Origin: Terrimonas pollutisoli | GTDB taxonomy: Bacteria; Bacteroidota; Bacteroidia; Chitinophagales; Chitinophagaceae | NCBI RefSeq assembly: GCF_029360765.1 | Contig: NZ_JARKNA010000001.1 | Span: forward strand, 434,001-498,000 | Reading direction: 5' to 3' | Length of the DNA stretch: 64,000 bases | Shown here: positions 27,260 through 37,281 of the stretch, piece by piece | Layout of the letters: each line of letters begins with the position of its first letter | Position numbering within the stretch: the first letter of the stretch is position 1 | The notes under the pieces: generated by a model | What the model was told of the DNA's origin: nothing | Seen by the model: only the letters and a program-made list of their open reading frames with translations | Databases searched by the model: none | Program-made: the position numbers and the translations under genes

Positions 27260-27282
27260 AATAAGTTTATTGATTTTTAAAA

Positions 27283-28848
27283 TCAATAGCCGGTATTTTG
27301 CTTATACCCCGGATTAAGATCAATCTCTCTTTGCGGTATAGGAAAATATTCTCTTCCCGGAGCATAGGTATTGAACTCAGGATCCCGTGCTTTCAGGTCG
27401 GCAAGTTTAGCAGGATCCTGCAACCAACCCCAGCGGTGAATGTCATCAAACCTGTGACCCTCTAATGAAAACTCCAGCAATCTTTCATGTGCGATCTGTT
27501 CACGCATCTGGGCCTGCGTCATACCCGGCTTTACGATTGCAAGGTTGGGCAATCCTACACGGCTGCGTATCTGCTGAATGAAAGGATAGGCAGCTGCAGT
27601 CTGATTAAGTTCATTCAAACATTCAGCATACATCATTAACACGTCTGCATAACGCATGATCCTTTCATTGATTCCTGAACGCCAGTCAAACTCATCCGGT
27701 CTTCCTGAATCATCATTTTGATATTTGCGGCAAAAAAGATCATTGAGGTCAGCCGGGTTACTTGCATATTTTGTTGAAAACAACTGGCCATACAACATAA
27801 GCCCTGGCTTATTATATAATATGGTAGCTACCAAACGGGGATCATCTTCTCCGGTTGTGGTTTTTTCCTGCAGAAACTCATTGAAAACAGATCTTGTAGG
27901 TTGAACATCCGTCCAGCCAAAACCTCTTGGCGCATACGTAATGGCTCTTGCTGAAGTTTTTCCCCAACCCGGTTGTGGCGGACCACCCCAGCCTACTTCT
28001 TTGCCTCCTGCATCTCTTGAAAACTGAACTTCAAAAATTGACTCGCTGTTATTTTCATTTACTTCAGTAAAATTATCGCGGTAATTACTTACCAAACTAT
28101 ACATGCCAGGATCTATGATAGCTTTGAACTGTGCTGCTGCTTCTGTATATTTTTTATTAAACAGGTATGCCTTACCTAAGAAAGCCATCGCAGCACCTTT
28201 AGTGGCTCTTCCTATATCTGTTTTATCGGGGCCTGTTACATCTGAATATTTGGCTGGTAATTTTTCAGCTGCTATTTTAAAATCTGCGATCACCTGGTTC
28301 CATCCTTGTTCGGGAGTAGATTGAGGAACATTATAATTACCAATATCCTTAACTGTTTCGAGGGGTAATGGCACATTGCCAAAAAAATTGACCAGGTGAT
28401 AAAAATATAAGCCTCTTAAAAAATATGCCTGCCCGATAATTCTGTCTTTCAGTGCCTGGTCCATTTCGATATTGGGCACGTTTTCCAGCACCTGGTTACT
28501 CCTGAATACGCCTTGGTAATAGGTTTCATAAGCCCATCCATAAATGGCAACGTTTCCGGATTGCAGGGCAAACTTGCCTGAGTTATACATCTGGTCCCAG
28601 GGACTGTTACTTTTCATATCATCACCTCTTGTATCGGCCATCAAAGGTGTGCATCGCATATAAGCACCGTCGGGCAATAAACTTGAGTAAGCGGCATTTA
28701 AACCGGCAATTGCATCCGCTTGTGTTTTCCAGAATGTGGCCGAGGTTTGTGCATTAGGGTTAGCCTGGTCCAATTGTTTTTTACATCCTGCAAAACAGGC
28801 GGCTATTAGTATCAGCAAAAAAATATTAAGCTTTTTCATATTAGTCAT
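27283..28848 (-). CDS. SusD/RagB-type glycan-binding lipoprotein (arabinan locus)
   Basis: 521 residues; an ATG three codons inside also fits as the start. The signal ends CFAGCKKQ with the lipid Cys near residue 21. The NPNAQTSATFWKT stretch near the N-terminus, FLRGLYFYHLVNFFG near residue 138, RYADVLMMYAECLNE and HERLLEFSLEGHRFDDIHRW are classic SusD landmarks. It partners the SusC encoded 15 bases upstream, expected to bind arabinan or arabino-oligosaccharides at the cell surface. Confidence 0.93.
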   Translation of the reverse strand: MTNMKKLNIFLLILIAACFAGCKKQLDQANPNAQTSATFWKTQADAIAGLNAAYSSLLPDGAYMRCTPLMADTRGDDMKSNSPWDQMYNSGKFALQSGNVAIYGWAYETYYQGVFRSNQVLENVPNIEMDQALKDRIIGQAYFLRGLYFYHLVNFFGNVPLPLETVKDIGNYNVPQSTPEQGWNQVIADFKIAAEKLPAKYSDVTGPDKTDIGRATKGAAMAFLGKAYLFNKKYTEAAAQFKAIIDPGMYSLVSNYRDNFTEVNENNSESIFEVQFSRDAGGKEVGWGGPPQPGWGKTSARAITYAPRGFGWTDVQPTRSVFNEFLQEKTTTGEDDPRLVATILYNKPGLMLYGQLFSTKYASNPADLNDLFCRKYQNDDSGRPDEFDWRSGINERIMRYADVLMMYAECLNELNQTAAAYPFIQQIRSRVGLPNLAIVKPGMTQAQMREQIAHERLLEFSLEGHRFDDIHRWGWLQDPAKLADLKARDPEFNTYAPGREYFPIPQREIDLNPGYKQNTGY

Positions 28849-28863
28849 TTTATCAGTTAGTGA

Positions 28864-31800
28864 TTATAAAGAAAGTTGAACACCTGCCATGAAGGTTCTT
28901 GGATTAGGGAAAGATCCAAAGTCGAAACCACGGCTGAATAAACCATCACTCATAAAGTCAGGATCATATCCTTTATACTTTGAGATAGTAAATACATTCT
29001 GACCCGATACATATACCCTTGCACGACTTAGCCATTTCATACCATTGAGTTTTTTAAGATCAAGTGTATAACCTAACTGGAAGTTTTGCAGCTTCGCATA
29101 TCCACCATCTTCTATAAAACGGTTAGATGCCCTCTCGTTGGCATTGGGATCCCCAATAACCGGACGGGGGATATTGGTATTGGTATTAGTGGGTGTCCAG
29201 AAGTTCAGTGCATCCACATGGTGGTTGCTGTATTGGCCACGCATGAGGTCATGATAAACCCAATTGACAACTTTGTTACCGGCACTACCCTGCCAGAACA
29301 TAGAGAAATCAAATTGACTATAACCCAGGTTCACATTCAATCCATAATACAAATTGGGCACCGCACGACCCAGGTAAACACGATCTTCATCTGTTATTTT
29401 ATTGTCTTTGTTAGTATCCTGGAACTTAATATCACCCGGGGCTGCATTGATTTGCACGGGAGAGCCAGCGACATCAGCTGCATTCTGAAAAATACCAATC
29501 ATTTTATGTCCGTATAATTCACCAATTGAACGGCCTACTTCTGTTTTACTGGCTGCACCATATATAGGGTCGTCATTAAAGCCCAATGACAGCACTTCAT
29601 TTTTAAGCGTATGAAGATTGGCGCTTACATCGTACGAGAATTTTCCTTTAGAATCTCTGTACTGCGCTACGAACTCCACTCCTTTATTTCTGATGGATGC
29701 AACATTGGAAATAATATTCCATGGAAAAGATCCTATTGAAAGAGGAATTTCTATAGGAGCAATAATGTCACTATTGGTATTAACATAATACTCTGCTGTG
29801 AAATTCAGTTTATCCTTCAGTAAACCCAGCTCAATCGCGGCATTCGCAGTTTTTTTAGTTTCCCATTTCACATTCGGATCTACTAAACTAACAGTAGTTG
29901 CTCCCGGCGCCAGGGTATTTCCAAATACATAACTGGCATTGGTATTAATGTATGATTGATACTTGTAATCTCCAAATTCCTGGTTACCCAAAGTTCCGGC
30001 AGCGCCCCTCAGTTTTAATGAACTGATAATCTCCGGAAGCTGGATGAATTTTTCATTGTGAAGGTTCCAGGCAAGGCCTACTGAGAAATTTTGAGCATCC
30101 CGGTTTTGCGAACTGAATTTAGAAGAGCCGTCTAAACGATAGTTGAACGTTAATAAATAACGGCTATCAAAATTATAATTCACCCGGCCTAAATACGACA
30201 GTAAGGTGGCTGTGCCGGAAAAGCTGGATAAAGCTTTAGCAGCAGGATCAGTTATAGCGCTGAACGTAAAAAAATACGGCTCCGGCAATCCTACGCCAGT
30301 GCCAGTAGTTGAATTATACTGACCTTTTTCAAAAGTTGTTCCCGCTAATAGTTCGGCCTGGTGCTTGCCTTTTATAATTTTATAGTTAAGTGTGTTTTCG
30401 ATTATTGACCTGTTGTCAACCCCTCTTCTCTCGAACATAAACGACTGTGTATTCAGGTAATACCAACCAAGATCATAAGTGGGTTCAAAAGCAAAATCCT
30501 CAGTATTGGTTCTGTCATAACTCAGGTTAATCTTATACTTCAGATTTTTGACCGGCTCTATTTCCGCCCATACATTACCTAGTATCCTGTTTCTGTCAGA
30601 ATTATTTTTCAGTAATGCATTCATCCCGATCACATTCAGGGTAATGGCCCTTTGGGTGGCATTATCACTACCTCCATATCCTCTCAATCGATTAGGATCA
30701 TATACCGGCATAGTCGGTATGGCCGTTACCAAACTGGTTACTGTACCGCCGAACATAGCATGAAACGCCATACCATTGAATGGATTTACTTTATGAGATT
30801 GAGTATACAGCAACTTGGTGCCATAACTAAAAATGCCTTTCTTTCCGTTTATACCTATATTGGCAGTATAACGATTATAGGTTTGTGGTCCTTTGTAAGT
30901 ACTTGTCTGGTCAAAATACCCTAATGATACACTATACGTCGCAGCTTCATTACCACCGGATAAACGGACATTATGATCTTGTATAATGCCGGTTTTAAAA
31001 CCCTCTTTCTGCCAATCGGTATTTACATCTTTAATGAATTGTGGGCTGCTGGGGTCATTGCCCGGGGCAATCATTAAGCCTGCATTCAACTCGGCGGCAT
31101 TGGTTATTTTTCTATAGCCTTCCGCATCTGTTACATCAATTATTTTTGGTAAATTTTGAGCCCCCACATAGCCATCATAGTCTATTTTCAATTTACCAGC
31201 CTTTCCTTTTTTGGTAGTAATGATTACTACACCGGTAGATGCCCTGCTACCATAGATAGCTCCGGCGGATGCATCTTTTAATACTTGTATAGACTCTATA
31301 TCATCCGGGGAAAAATCATAGGGATTATTAATGATGACACCATCCACCACGAATAACGGATTGTTATTAAGAAATGAACTGATACCACGGATCTTAATGT
31401 TCACAAAACCACCGGGTTCACCGGAACCCTGTACAGTTACACCCGGCACCTGGCCCTGCAGCATCTTGGCTACATCATAGCTGGCTGTTTTTTTGGCGTT
31501 CGTAGTATTTACTACGGACACCGATCCGGTGAGATCCTTTTTCTTTTGCGTACCATATCCTACTACTACCAGGTCTTCCAGGGCTTCCACTCTTGTAGCA
31601 AGAGATACAGCTATATTTCTGCTATCACTTACTTTTGTTTCATTGCTTTCATAACCTATTGATGAGATCACCAGAATATCTCCCGGGCTGGCCGAAATAC
31701 TAAACCTGCCATCATCGCTGCTGCTCACACTGATCTTTTTGTTCTTTACAGCAACTGTCGCCCCTTTTACCGGGTTTCCTTCTTTGTCTTTTACCTGGCC

Positions 31801-31911
31801 GGTAACAGGACCCTGAGCCTGGCTGGATTCAATTATCAAAAGAAGAAATGAAATGGCCATCACAAAAACAGGCCAGGTTAAAGGGAATAGTCGTTTTTTA
31901 CCTTTTTTCAT
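28864..31911 (-). CDS. SusC/RagA-type TonB-dependent transporter (arabinan locus)
   Basis: 1015 residues with a signal ending SSQAQ. A carboxypeptidase-D-regulatory-like domain (about 33-110), EDLVVVGYGTQKKKDLTGSV before the plug, NNPLFVVDGVIINNP and IYGSRASTGVVIITTKKGK in the plug, and a barrel ending VQLSL are all standard for SusC proteins. It is the first gene of the minus-strand arabinan operon. A palindromic candidate AraR site lies 30 bases before its start, inside the long direct repeat. Confidence 0.94.
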   Translation of the reverse strand: MKKGKKRLFPLTWPVFVMAISFLLLIIESSQAQGPVTGQVKDKEGNPVKGATVAVKNKKISVSSSDDGRFSISASPGDILVISSIGYESNETKVSDSRNIAVSLATRVEALEDLVVVGYGTQKKKDLTGSVSVVNTTNAKKTASYDVAKMLQGQVPGVTVQGSGEPGGFVNIKIRGISSFLNNNPLFVVDGVIINNPYDFSPDDIESIQVLKDASAGAIYGSRASTGVVIITTKKGKAGKLKIDYDGYVGAQNLPKIIDVTDAEGYRKITNAAELNAGLMIAPGNDPSSPQFIKDVNTDWQKEGFKTGIIQDHNVRLSGGNEAATYSVSLGYFDQTSTYKGPQTYNRYTANIGINGKKGIFSYGTKLLYTQSHKVNPFNGMAFHAMFGGTVTSLVTAIPTMPVYDPNRLRGYGGSDNATQRAITLNVIGMNALLKNNSDRNRILGNVWAEIEPVKNLKYKINLSYDRTNTEDFAFEPTYDLGWYYLNTQSFMFERRGVDNRSIIENTLNYKIIKGKHQAELLAGTTFEKGQYNSTTGTGVGLPEPYFFTFSAITDPAAKALSSFSGTATLLSYLGRVNYNFDSRYLLTFNYRLDGSSKFSSQNRDAQNFSVGLAWNLHNEKFIQLPEIISSLKLRGAAGTLGNQEFGDYKYQSYINTNASYVFGNTLAPGATTVSLVDPNVKWETKKTANAAIELGLLKDKLNFTAEYYVNTNSDIIAPIEIPLSIGSFPWNIISNVASIRNKGVEFVAQYRDSKGKFSYDVSANLHTLKNEVLSLGFNDDPIYGAASKTEVGRSIGELYGHKMIGIFQNAADVAGSPVQINAAPGDIKFQDTNKDNKITDEDRVYLGRAVPNLYYGLNVNLGYSQFDFSMFWQGSAGNKVVNWVYHDLMRGQYSNHHVDALNFWTPTNTNTNIPRPVIGDPNANERASNRFIEDGGYAKLQNFQLGYTLDLKKLNGMKWLSRARVYVSGQNVFTISKYKGYDPDFMSDGLFSRGFDFGSFPNPRTFMAGVQLSL

Positions 31912-31916
31912 ACAGC

Positions 31917-32273
31917 GTCATTTTGGGTTTTTAAAAAATAAGTGTCAATTTTACAAGTATCAGGAAAGGGCCAAAAAAAAACCCTTTTCAAAAATTGAAA
32001 TTTAACAGATAACAAAAACGGGAAATAAGATGAAGGATTGCCATGCCTTTAAGCCGGCATATAATAAACAAACAGGTTTGGCAGACAAAGCCGCCGGTCG
32101 GGAGAAATTAAGGCAAGTCATCAGCATTTGATTATCGTTAAGCAATCTGAAAAATCGTCAGGGTAAAGTTGATATATTTTTTTTTATAGCTACCATCAAA
32201 TTGTATCAAAGTTTCGACGTATTCGTTCATTGTGCCAGGATGATATATTAAACGCATTATTGGTTAGTTTATA
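31917..32273. repeat. Long direct repeat, copy 1 (susC upstream region)
   Basis: About 357 bases matching 39047-39404 in the same orientation, with only scattered differences along the whole length (roughly nine in ten bases identical by eye). It contains the candidate operator (31941-31957), a hairpin made by AAAGGG/CCCTTT around an A-run, and a GC-rich inverted repeat. Since it abuts the susC start, it holds the arabinan operon promoter. Confidence 0.9.
31941..31957. promoter_or_regulatory. Candidate AraR operator before susC
   Basis: AGTGTCAATTTTACAAG, a partial palindrome sharing AGTGT-n-AATTT-n-ACA with the site before the arabinose operon. On the minus strand TAAAATTG inside it resembles a -7 box, with TTTG 18 bases upstream, so a bound repressor would block the promoter. 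Inferred from sequence similarity only. Confidence 0.5.
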
Positions 32274-32340
32274 CCAGTTCCGCATAGATGTCACCGTCAG
32301 CACCCATGTTGATGTCTTCGAAAAAAACGCCCCACATGGT
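32272..32340 (-). pseudogene. Fragment of a GH51 arabinofuranosidase gene
   Basis: Read from 32340 downward, 23 codons translate as TMWGVFFEDINMGADGDIYA plus ELV, matching the first conserved block of the intact GH51 gene at 21911-23899 except Gly-to-Asp. Neither the start nor the rest of the gene is present. DNA differs at several silent positions from the intact gene, so it comes from another homolog. It ends exactly where the direct repeat begins. Confidence 0.8.
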
Positions 32341-32451
32341 ATTTGCGTCAAACTAAAACCGGTTTTTTTTAGAAAATAGAAATTGCGCCTACCCAATAAG
32401 ACCGCTACTTGAAATGAGACATTTACTAATTCTTACCAATTACTTCATCTG

Positions 32452-34119
32452 TTAATCATAAGTACCTACCAACGTAGTGACAGACTTTGCTTCAATGTTA
32501 ATATTATCCGCCGCTGTTACCGACCGCGATAAACTTTTTGTCGCAGTAGTTTTATAAACATCCAGGTTATTACCTGCTATTTTAATCGTGGATCCCAATC
32601 CGGCGAGCTTGAATGTTTTGGCGTCAGCTTTCATATTCACGATCACAAACACCAGTTTTTTGTTGATCACATCTTTATACGCGGATATCATCAGAGAACC
32701 GGCGGCGCTGATATCATCAGCAATTCCTTCGATGGAAGCAGCGATCCTTTTCATACCCGGCCTTACAAACCGTGAATAGTTGCCAAAGCACCACAATTGT
32801 TTTGAATCTGTCACAATGCCATCAGTTTTACAGGCATTCAGATTAGCATCATAACCTGGATTATTAATACCGGAGGGATCACTAACATATACAAGCCCGT
32901 CGCTGTAATTATACGGGTTCATGGACAGCCACCACTGCCATGAGCTCACATTGGCGATGGCCAGGTCATGATGAATCATCTTGGCGACGTACAGCCCATA
33001 ATCAATACTTATGTTTTTAGGATACCCATTGTATTGTCCGCATATATCTCCCAAAATCCCAAACTCTGTTTGCCACAAACCCAAACCTGCATCCACTGCA
33101 TTTCTTTTATTCACTACACCGGTGCGGATATTTATCAAATTATTGTCGGGGCAGGTGGTGAAATAACTATGCGCAGAAATTATTTTTGCCGTGTTGGGCA
33201 CATTCCCGATATAATTGGAAGACGCAGGACTAAACCAATTATAAATCTGATCGCCCCTGTTGTTGTCATAAGTATTGGTAGTAAAATTCCATTGTGCTGC
33301 TTCGCCCGCTACAATGGATGTGGCCAATGACCTGCTTTGCAATTTGGGGCCCAACAATTTTACAAGGTTTGCAATTTCAGTGTTGGTGGCTGCAGAACCT
33401 TCCTGCGATGCGTTTCCATTGCCCCAGTTCCATTGAGGTTCGTTAAAAGGGCTGATATAATCAAATTTGAAATGATCAGATACTTCGGCAAGAAATTCTG
33501 CATAATCCGGCATTTTGCCTGATTGCAGATTGAAAGATGATCGTCCGCCTCCATGTGCCTTTCCATCAAGTGTCATGTAAACCGGCGCAGAAATAGCAAA
33601 TCCTAATGTATACTTTACTCCCCGTTGTTTGGCTTCATTTAAAAACCATTGACTGCCGGCCTGTTTATTCCAGTTGTAGCTACTATCTGCCTGCAAAAAA
33701 CATTCTTCTCTTCTCCACTCATCAGGAATCTCACTGTTGGCACCCTGTTCAAAACTTCCGGCACCGATATATACACGCCATAGAGAAAGGCCGATCCCCT
33801 TGGGAATTCCATCACTTGCGGTATCCATGCTGAACAGATAATCTGCAATCTTGGTTTTCTTATTGGCGTCAGCCCATTTGCCGATGAACTTGGCAGTCCA
33901 GCCATCGGATGCGCCAAAGCTGTGTATAAGCTGCTTCTCATCGTTCAGGTTGATGAAAATAGAAGTCTTCCGGTTTTTACAGGTATCCGTTCCATTTACG
34001 ATACACTGATTGGGAGGGGGTGGGGGTCCAGCCTTTTTACTGCATGCCAGTCCTGCCAGAAAGGATGCTACCAGAGTAAAATAAAATATTCTCAAGGGTT
34101 TATTTTTCTTCATAGTCAT
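32452..34119 (-). CDS. GH30-type endo-beta-1,6-galactanase-like lipoprotein
   Basis: 555 residues. A lipoprotein signal ends GLACSKK (Cys near 26), then a Pro-rich linker. The barrel matches the GH30_2-type domain (PF14587): FGASDGWTAKFIGKW near the start, acid/base Glu in SPFNEPQWNW and nucleophile Glu in LWQTEFGILG. A C-terminal beta domain follows. Enzymes of this type cut beta-1,6-galactan side chains of arabinogalactan. It lies inside the segment bounded by the direct repeats and has no close operon partner. Exact linkage is inferred from family and context. Confidence 0.82.
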   Translation of the reverse strand: MTMKKNKPLRIFYFTLVASFLAGLACSKKAGPPPPPNQCIVNGTDTCKNRKTSIFINLNDEKQLIHSFGASDGWTAKFIGKWADANKKTKIADYLFSMDTASDGIPKGIGLSLWRVYIGAGSFEQGANSEIPDEWRREECFLQADSSYNWNKQAGSQWFLNEAKQRGVKYTLGFAISAPVYMTLDGKAHGGGRSSFNLQSGKMPDYAEFLAEVSDHFKFDYISPFNEPQWNWGNGNASQEGSAATNTEIANLVKLLGPKLQSRSLATSIVAGEAAQWNFTTNTYDNNRGDQIYNWFSPASSNYIGNVPNTAKIISAHSYFTTCPDNNLINIRTGVVNKRNAVDAGLGLWQTEFGILGDICGQYNGYPKNISIDYGLYVAKMIHHDLAIANVSSWQWWLSMNPYNYSDGLVYVSDPSGINNPGYDANLNACKTDGIVTDSKQLWCFGNYSRFVRPGMKRIAASIEGIADDISAAGSLMISAYKDVINKKLVFVIVNMKADAKTFKLAGLGSTIKIAGNNLDVYKTTATKSLSRSVTAADNINIEAKSVTTLVGTYD

Positions 34120-34174
34120 AAATCAATGTTTTTGTTACAGTTTTTGTTTATTGAAAAAGCCTAATGATCAGAAA

Positions 34175-34428
34175 TTATTCCACCACCATCACAAATCCGT
34201 CATGAGCAGCCATTGAAACGGTTTCTTTTTTACCGGGTTTAACAGCGATGATTTTTTGATCAAAGAATGCTTCTCCTTTTCCATTGAGTATACAGGTTGC
34301 CTTTTTGCCTTTGAAGAGATCAAGGCTCAGGGAAATTGTTTTTTCTTTATCAGTGCTGTTTATACCTGCGATATACCATTTGTTGCCACTCTTTCTGCCC
34401 AGCACTATATACTCGCTGGGGAAATCTG
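34175..34428 (-). pseudogene. C-terminal remnant of a GH97 glycosidase gene
   Basis: About 84 codons from 34428 down to the stop at 34175. The frame reads DFPSEYIVLGRKSGNKWYIA, GINSTDKEKTI, then a beta-rich end, matching the C-terminal domain of GH97 enzymes. The catalytic barrel is missing: at 34424-34428 the frame runs into a fragment of a sensor kinase gene on the other strand. GH97 covers alpha-glucosidases and alpha-galactosidases. Confidence 0.75.
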
Positions 34429-34525
34429 TAGAACAACGATTCTTGCCGCATTACTGACCATCGATATCAGTAACACCCAAAGGTTTTTTGAAAAAATACA
34501 ATCCTGCCACCAACTCCTTTTCAAC
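34424..34525 (+). pseudogene. Fragment of a second propeller-type sensor kinase gene
   Basis: 34424-34473 closely matches the start of the intact kinase gene (39437-39486). 34477-34525 matches 39968-40016. The ~480 bases between are deleted and nothing of the rest remains. A few base differences show it is not a very recent copy. It is fused to the GH97 remnant at its left end. Confidence 0.85.
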
Positions 34526-34653
34526 CCTGTTACATGAGGTGAGATTAAATAAATTTAATTTTCATGAACTATTTCATTTGTTTAAATGGCATATAAAAAC
34601 AGCCCGGGTAAGTTTTATACCCGGGCGAGTGGCTTTTCATATTCACGTATTTT

Positions 34654-37227
34654 TCACTGGACTATTATTTTCTCATACACGACTTTGTTGGTTCCTGAAA
34701 TCTTCAGTGTATAAACTCCTTTGGCGAACTTATTGACATTAATCGTTTCAGTATTGTTTATGCCTTTTCTTATCATCATTAGTTTTCCGCTCATATCATA
34801 GATTTGAACTTGCGCCTTATCAATGCCGGAGTGTTTAATAGTAATATAGCCAGTTGATGGATTAGGGAATACTTTTAAATACTGCTGGTTATTTTCAGGC
34901 AAAAGCTCAGCAGTTGCATTATTAGTACTTGCAGTTGCAGTTGTTCCCCCTGGCCGGGAAGAGCAGGGTGTCTCGAAAGCCCACTTGAAATTATCATTAT
35001 TCAACCATTCCCATTGAATAATATCATCACCATTGTTCATACCGCTTCCGGTAACGGCAAGACATTTATTGGAATGTCTTGCTACAATTTTATAGTAACC
35101 ACTTCCCACGCTAACAATCTGGTACCGCTGATGAGAGTGAGTGAAGTCATCCCATTGATTTACGGCAGCGCCATCGACTATGCTATAACCATTAACGGTA
35201 AGAACTTTATTATTGTAAGAGGGTTTGATGATGTAACCTGAAGGAGTAAACTGTACACTGAATTTCTGATTGCCCTGGCAAAGATTAGCCCATTGCTCAA
35301 TAATACCACCATTGTCTGATGACCAGGCTCGTACATCCATCACTTTATTACTATGTTTGGCTTTAATAGTGTAAGTTCCATTGGCTACAGTAGAATCTAA
35401 GGCTACCGGAGTGAATTTCCATTTGAAATTATCAGAATTAAGCCATTCCCATTGTTCAATAAGATCGCCATTGTTTAATCCATACCCTTTTACAGAAAGG
35501 CATTTTGCGCTATGCCTGGCAACCATTTTATAATAACCGCCGCCAACACTAATAATACTGAAGCGCTGGTTGGATTGCCCAGCATCGCTCCACTGACTTA
35601 TTGCAGCTCCATTAGCAGTGTTATTTCCATTAACATCGACAACTTTTGCGTTATAAGAAGGCATCAATTTATAACCGGTAGACGTCCATTGCACATTGAA
35701 CACCTGGTTTGCCTGACCTAATGAATCCCATTGTTCAATAATACCCCCATTGGCCGATGACCAGGCTCGTACATCCATCACTTTATTACTATGTTTGACA
35801 GTAATCCTGTAATTGCCGTTTGCAATGGGGGTTGGGTTGCCGGCTAATGTGACCGGAACCACAAAAGTAGTAACAGACCTTGCCGGGGATGTATAGCTGA
35901 ATCTATTATCAGTGATATTTATACTCGTGAGCTGGGCGCAATCTTCCGTGGATGAGGTGCGGTATGCTGAAGCAGACGTGCCAGCTGAATCAAATAAATT
36001 CAGATCAAATTTATAGGATTTACTGCCGGTGGTATCTGCATTTACCAATACAACCACCAGCTCATTATTGGCCGGGTTTAGCGCTGCAATTGTACTTTCA
36101 TTACTATAAACAACGGTATATCCCGGTTTTATATATTTTGAAAATTGTTTCCGGAAATAATACGATTTTACTTTGTTATAGGTTTTATTGGTGGTGTCAT
36201 ATCTCCATAAACCCCAATAGTCTCCATAAAAATCCATGGCCTGCCAGTCGGCCCATACCACCGCTCTCATGTCTTTCAGATCGGCAATAAGGCGGTTGGC
36301 CATAACCAAATAATTATCGATGCCGGTTTCACTAATGTTTGGCCCGGTTTCGGTTTGCCATACCTCTTTTCCCTTAGCGGCTGCAGCCTCATACAATTCT
36401 GCACGTTTCGTGCCGCCATAACTATGCGTGGCTATTACGCTTACTTTGTTTATTACTGAATCGGGATAACCGTTCAATCCAGTTAGCGTTTCGTCAATTT
36501 CGGAACCATCCATAGCAACTGTCTTGCAATCGGAAAGCATATTTTTTGTATTAAGGTTGTCAGATACCGCATTGATCAGTTTTATTTGATTGGCCACCGA
36601 AAAAGCGCAGCCTTCCTGCCAATATCCCTTCTTCCACCAGGTGTTAAACGGCTCATTCATAGGCTCTAACCGGCTGAAGGTAACTCCCTCCACCTCCTTA
36701 TAATGCTTTACGACTTCGGTGAGATAATCGGCAAACGTGGTATAATCGGAATCATTAAGGTTATCCGAGCCATCTGTATTCCCTGCGCTGCAACCACTTT
36801 TCGTCATCCAGTAGGGCGGGGAGTTGGAGAATGCTTCATAGATGGCACCGCTTTTCAACGCATACAATTTCTTTAGTACTTTCCGCTGATTAACATCGGC
36901 TGACCAGTCGTAGCTACCGGTACGGGTGGTTTTATATCCGGGCATACCGGCATCAAAGCGCAGGTGATTATGCCCGGAACTATCACCACCACCAATGTTA
37001 AATCGAAAATAGTTCATGTTTAATTCGCTGCTGCTCGTAAGCGATGTACATACATCATTGATAGCTGAATCGCCCCAGCCTCCGAGCATATGGGCCCACC
37101 ATATCAGTGAAACACCAAAGCCCTTCACAGTCTGGTATCTTGCGTTGGGATCAACAACCACAGTAGTTTGGGAAAAACTGAGTACAGAAAATAAAAGGAA
37201 TAATAAAGATATAAGGATCTTTTTCAT
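34654..37227 (-). CDS. GH30 beta-1,6-galactanase-like enzyme with two ricin-type lectin domains and T9SS sorting domain
   Basis: 857 residues with a signal peptide ending SFSQ. The GH30-type barrel and side beta domain (about 20-465) carry acid/base Glu in RLEPMNEPFNTWW and nucleophile Glu in VWQTETGPN. Two ricin-B-like beta-trefoil domains follow (about 470-610 and 617-755), very similar to each other. After a Thr/Ala linker comes the C-terminal sorting domain (LKVFPNPSTGYITI to KIIVQ), which directs export by the type IX system. The lectin domains should bind galactan or arabinogalactan. It lies inside the direct-repeat-bounded segment, pointing toward the GH97 remnant. Confidence 0.87.
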   Translation of the reverse strand: MKKILISLLFLLFSVLSFSQTTVVVDPNARYQTVKGFGVSLIWWAHMLGGWGDSAINDVCTSLTSSSELNMNYFRFNIGGGDSSGHNHLRFDAGMPGYKTTRTGSYDWSADVNQRKVLKKLYALKSGAIYEAFSNSPPYWMTKSGCSAGNTDGSDNLNDSDYTTFADYLTEVVKHYKEVEGVTFSRLEPMNEPFNTWWKKGYWQEGCAFSVANQIKLINAVSDNLNTKNMLSDCKTVAMDGSEIDETLTGLNGYPDSVINKVSVIATHSYGGTKRAELYEAAAAKGKEVWQTETGPNISETGIDNYLVMANRLIADLKDMRAVVWADWQAMDFYGDYWGLWRYDTTNKTYNKVKSYYFRKQFSKYIKPGYTVVYSNESTIAALNPANNELVVVLVNADTTGSKSYKFDLNLFDSAGTSASAYRTSSTEDCAQLTSINITDNRFSYTSPARSVTTFVVPVTLAGNPTPIANGNYRITVKHSNKVMDVRAWSSANGGIIEQWDSLGQANQVFNVQWTSTGYKLMPSYNAKVVDVNGNNTANGAAISQWSDAGQSNQRFSIISVGGGYYKMVARHSAKCLSVKGYGLNNGDLIEQWEWLNSDNFKWKFTPVALDSTVANGTYTIKAKHSNKVMDVRAWSSDNGGIIEQWANLCQGNQKFSVQFTPSGYIIKPSYNNKVLTVNGYSIVDGAAVNQWDDFTHSHQRYQIVSVGSGYYKIVARHSNKCLAVTGSGMNNGDDIIQWEWLNNDNFKWAFETPCSSRPGGTTATASTNNATAELLPENNQQYLKVFPNPSTGYITIKHSGIDKAQVQIYDMSGKLMMIRKGINNTETINVNKFAKGVYTLKISGTNKVVYEKIIVQ

Positions 37228-37281
37228 ACAGACAATTTTAGTGTTAGTTTAAAATGAAAATATATCGGCGAGGATAGCTAC

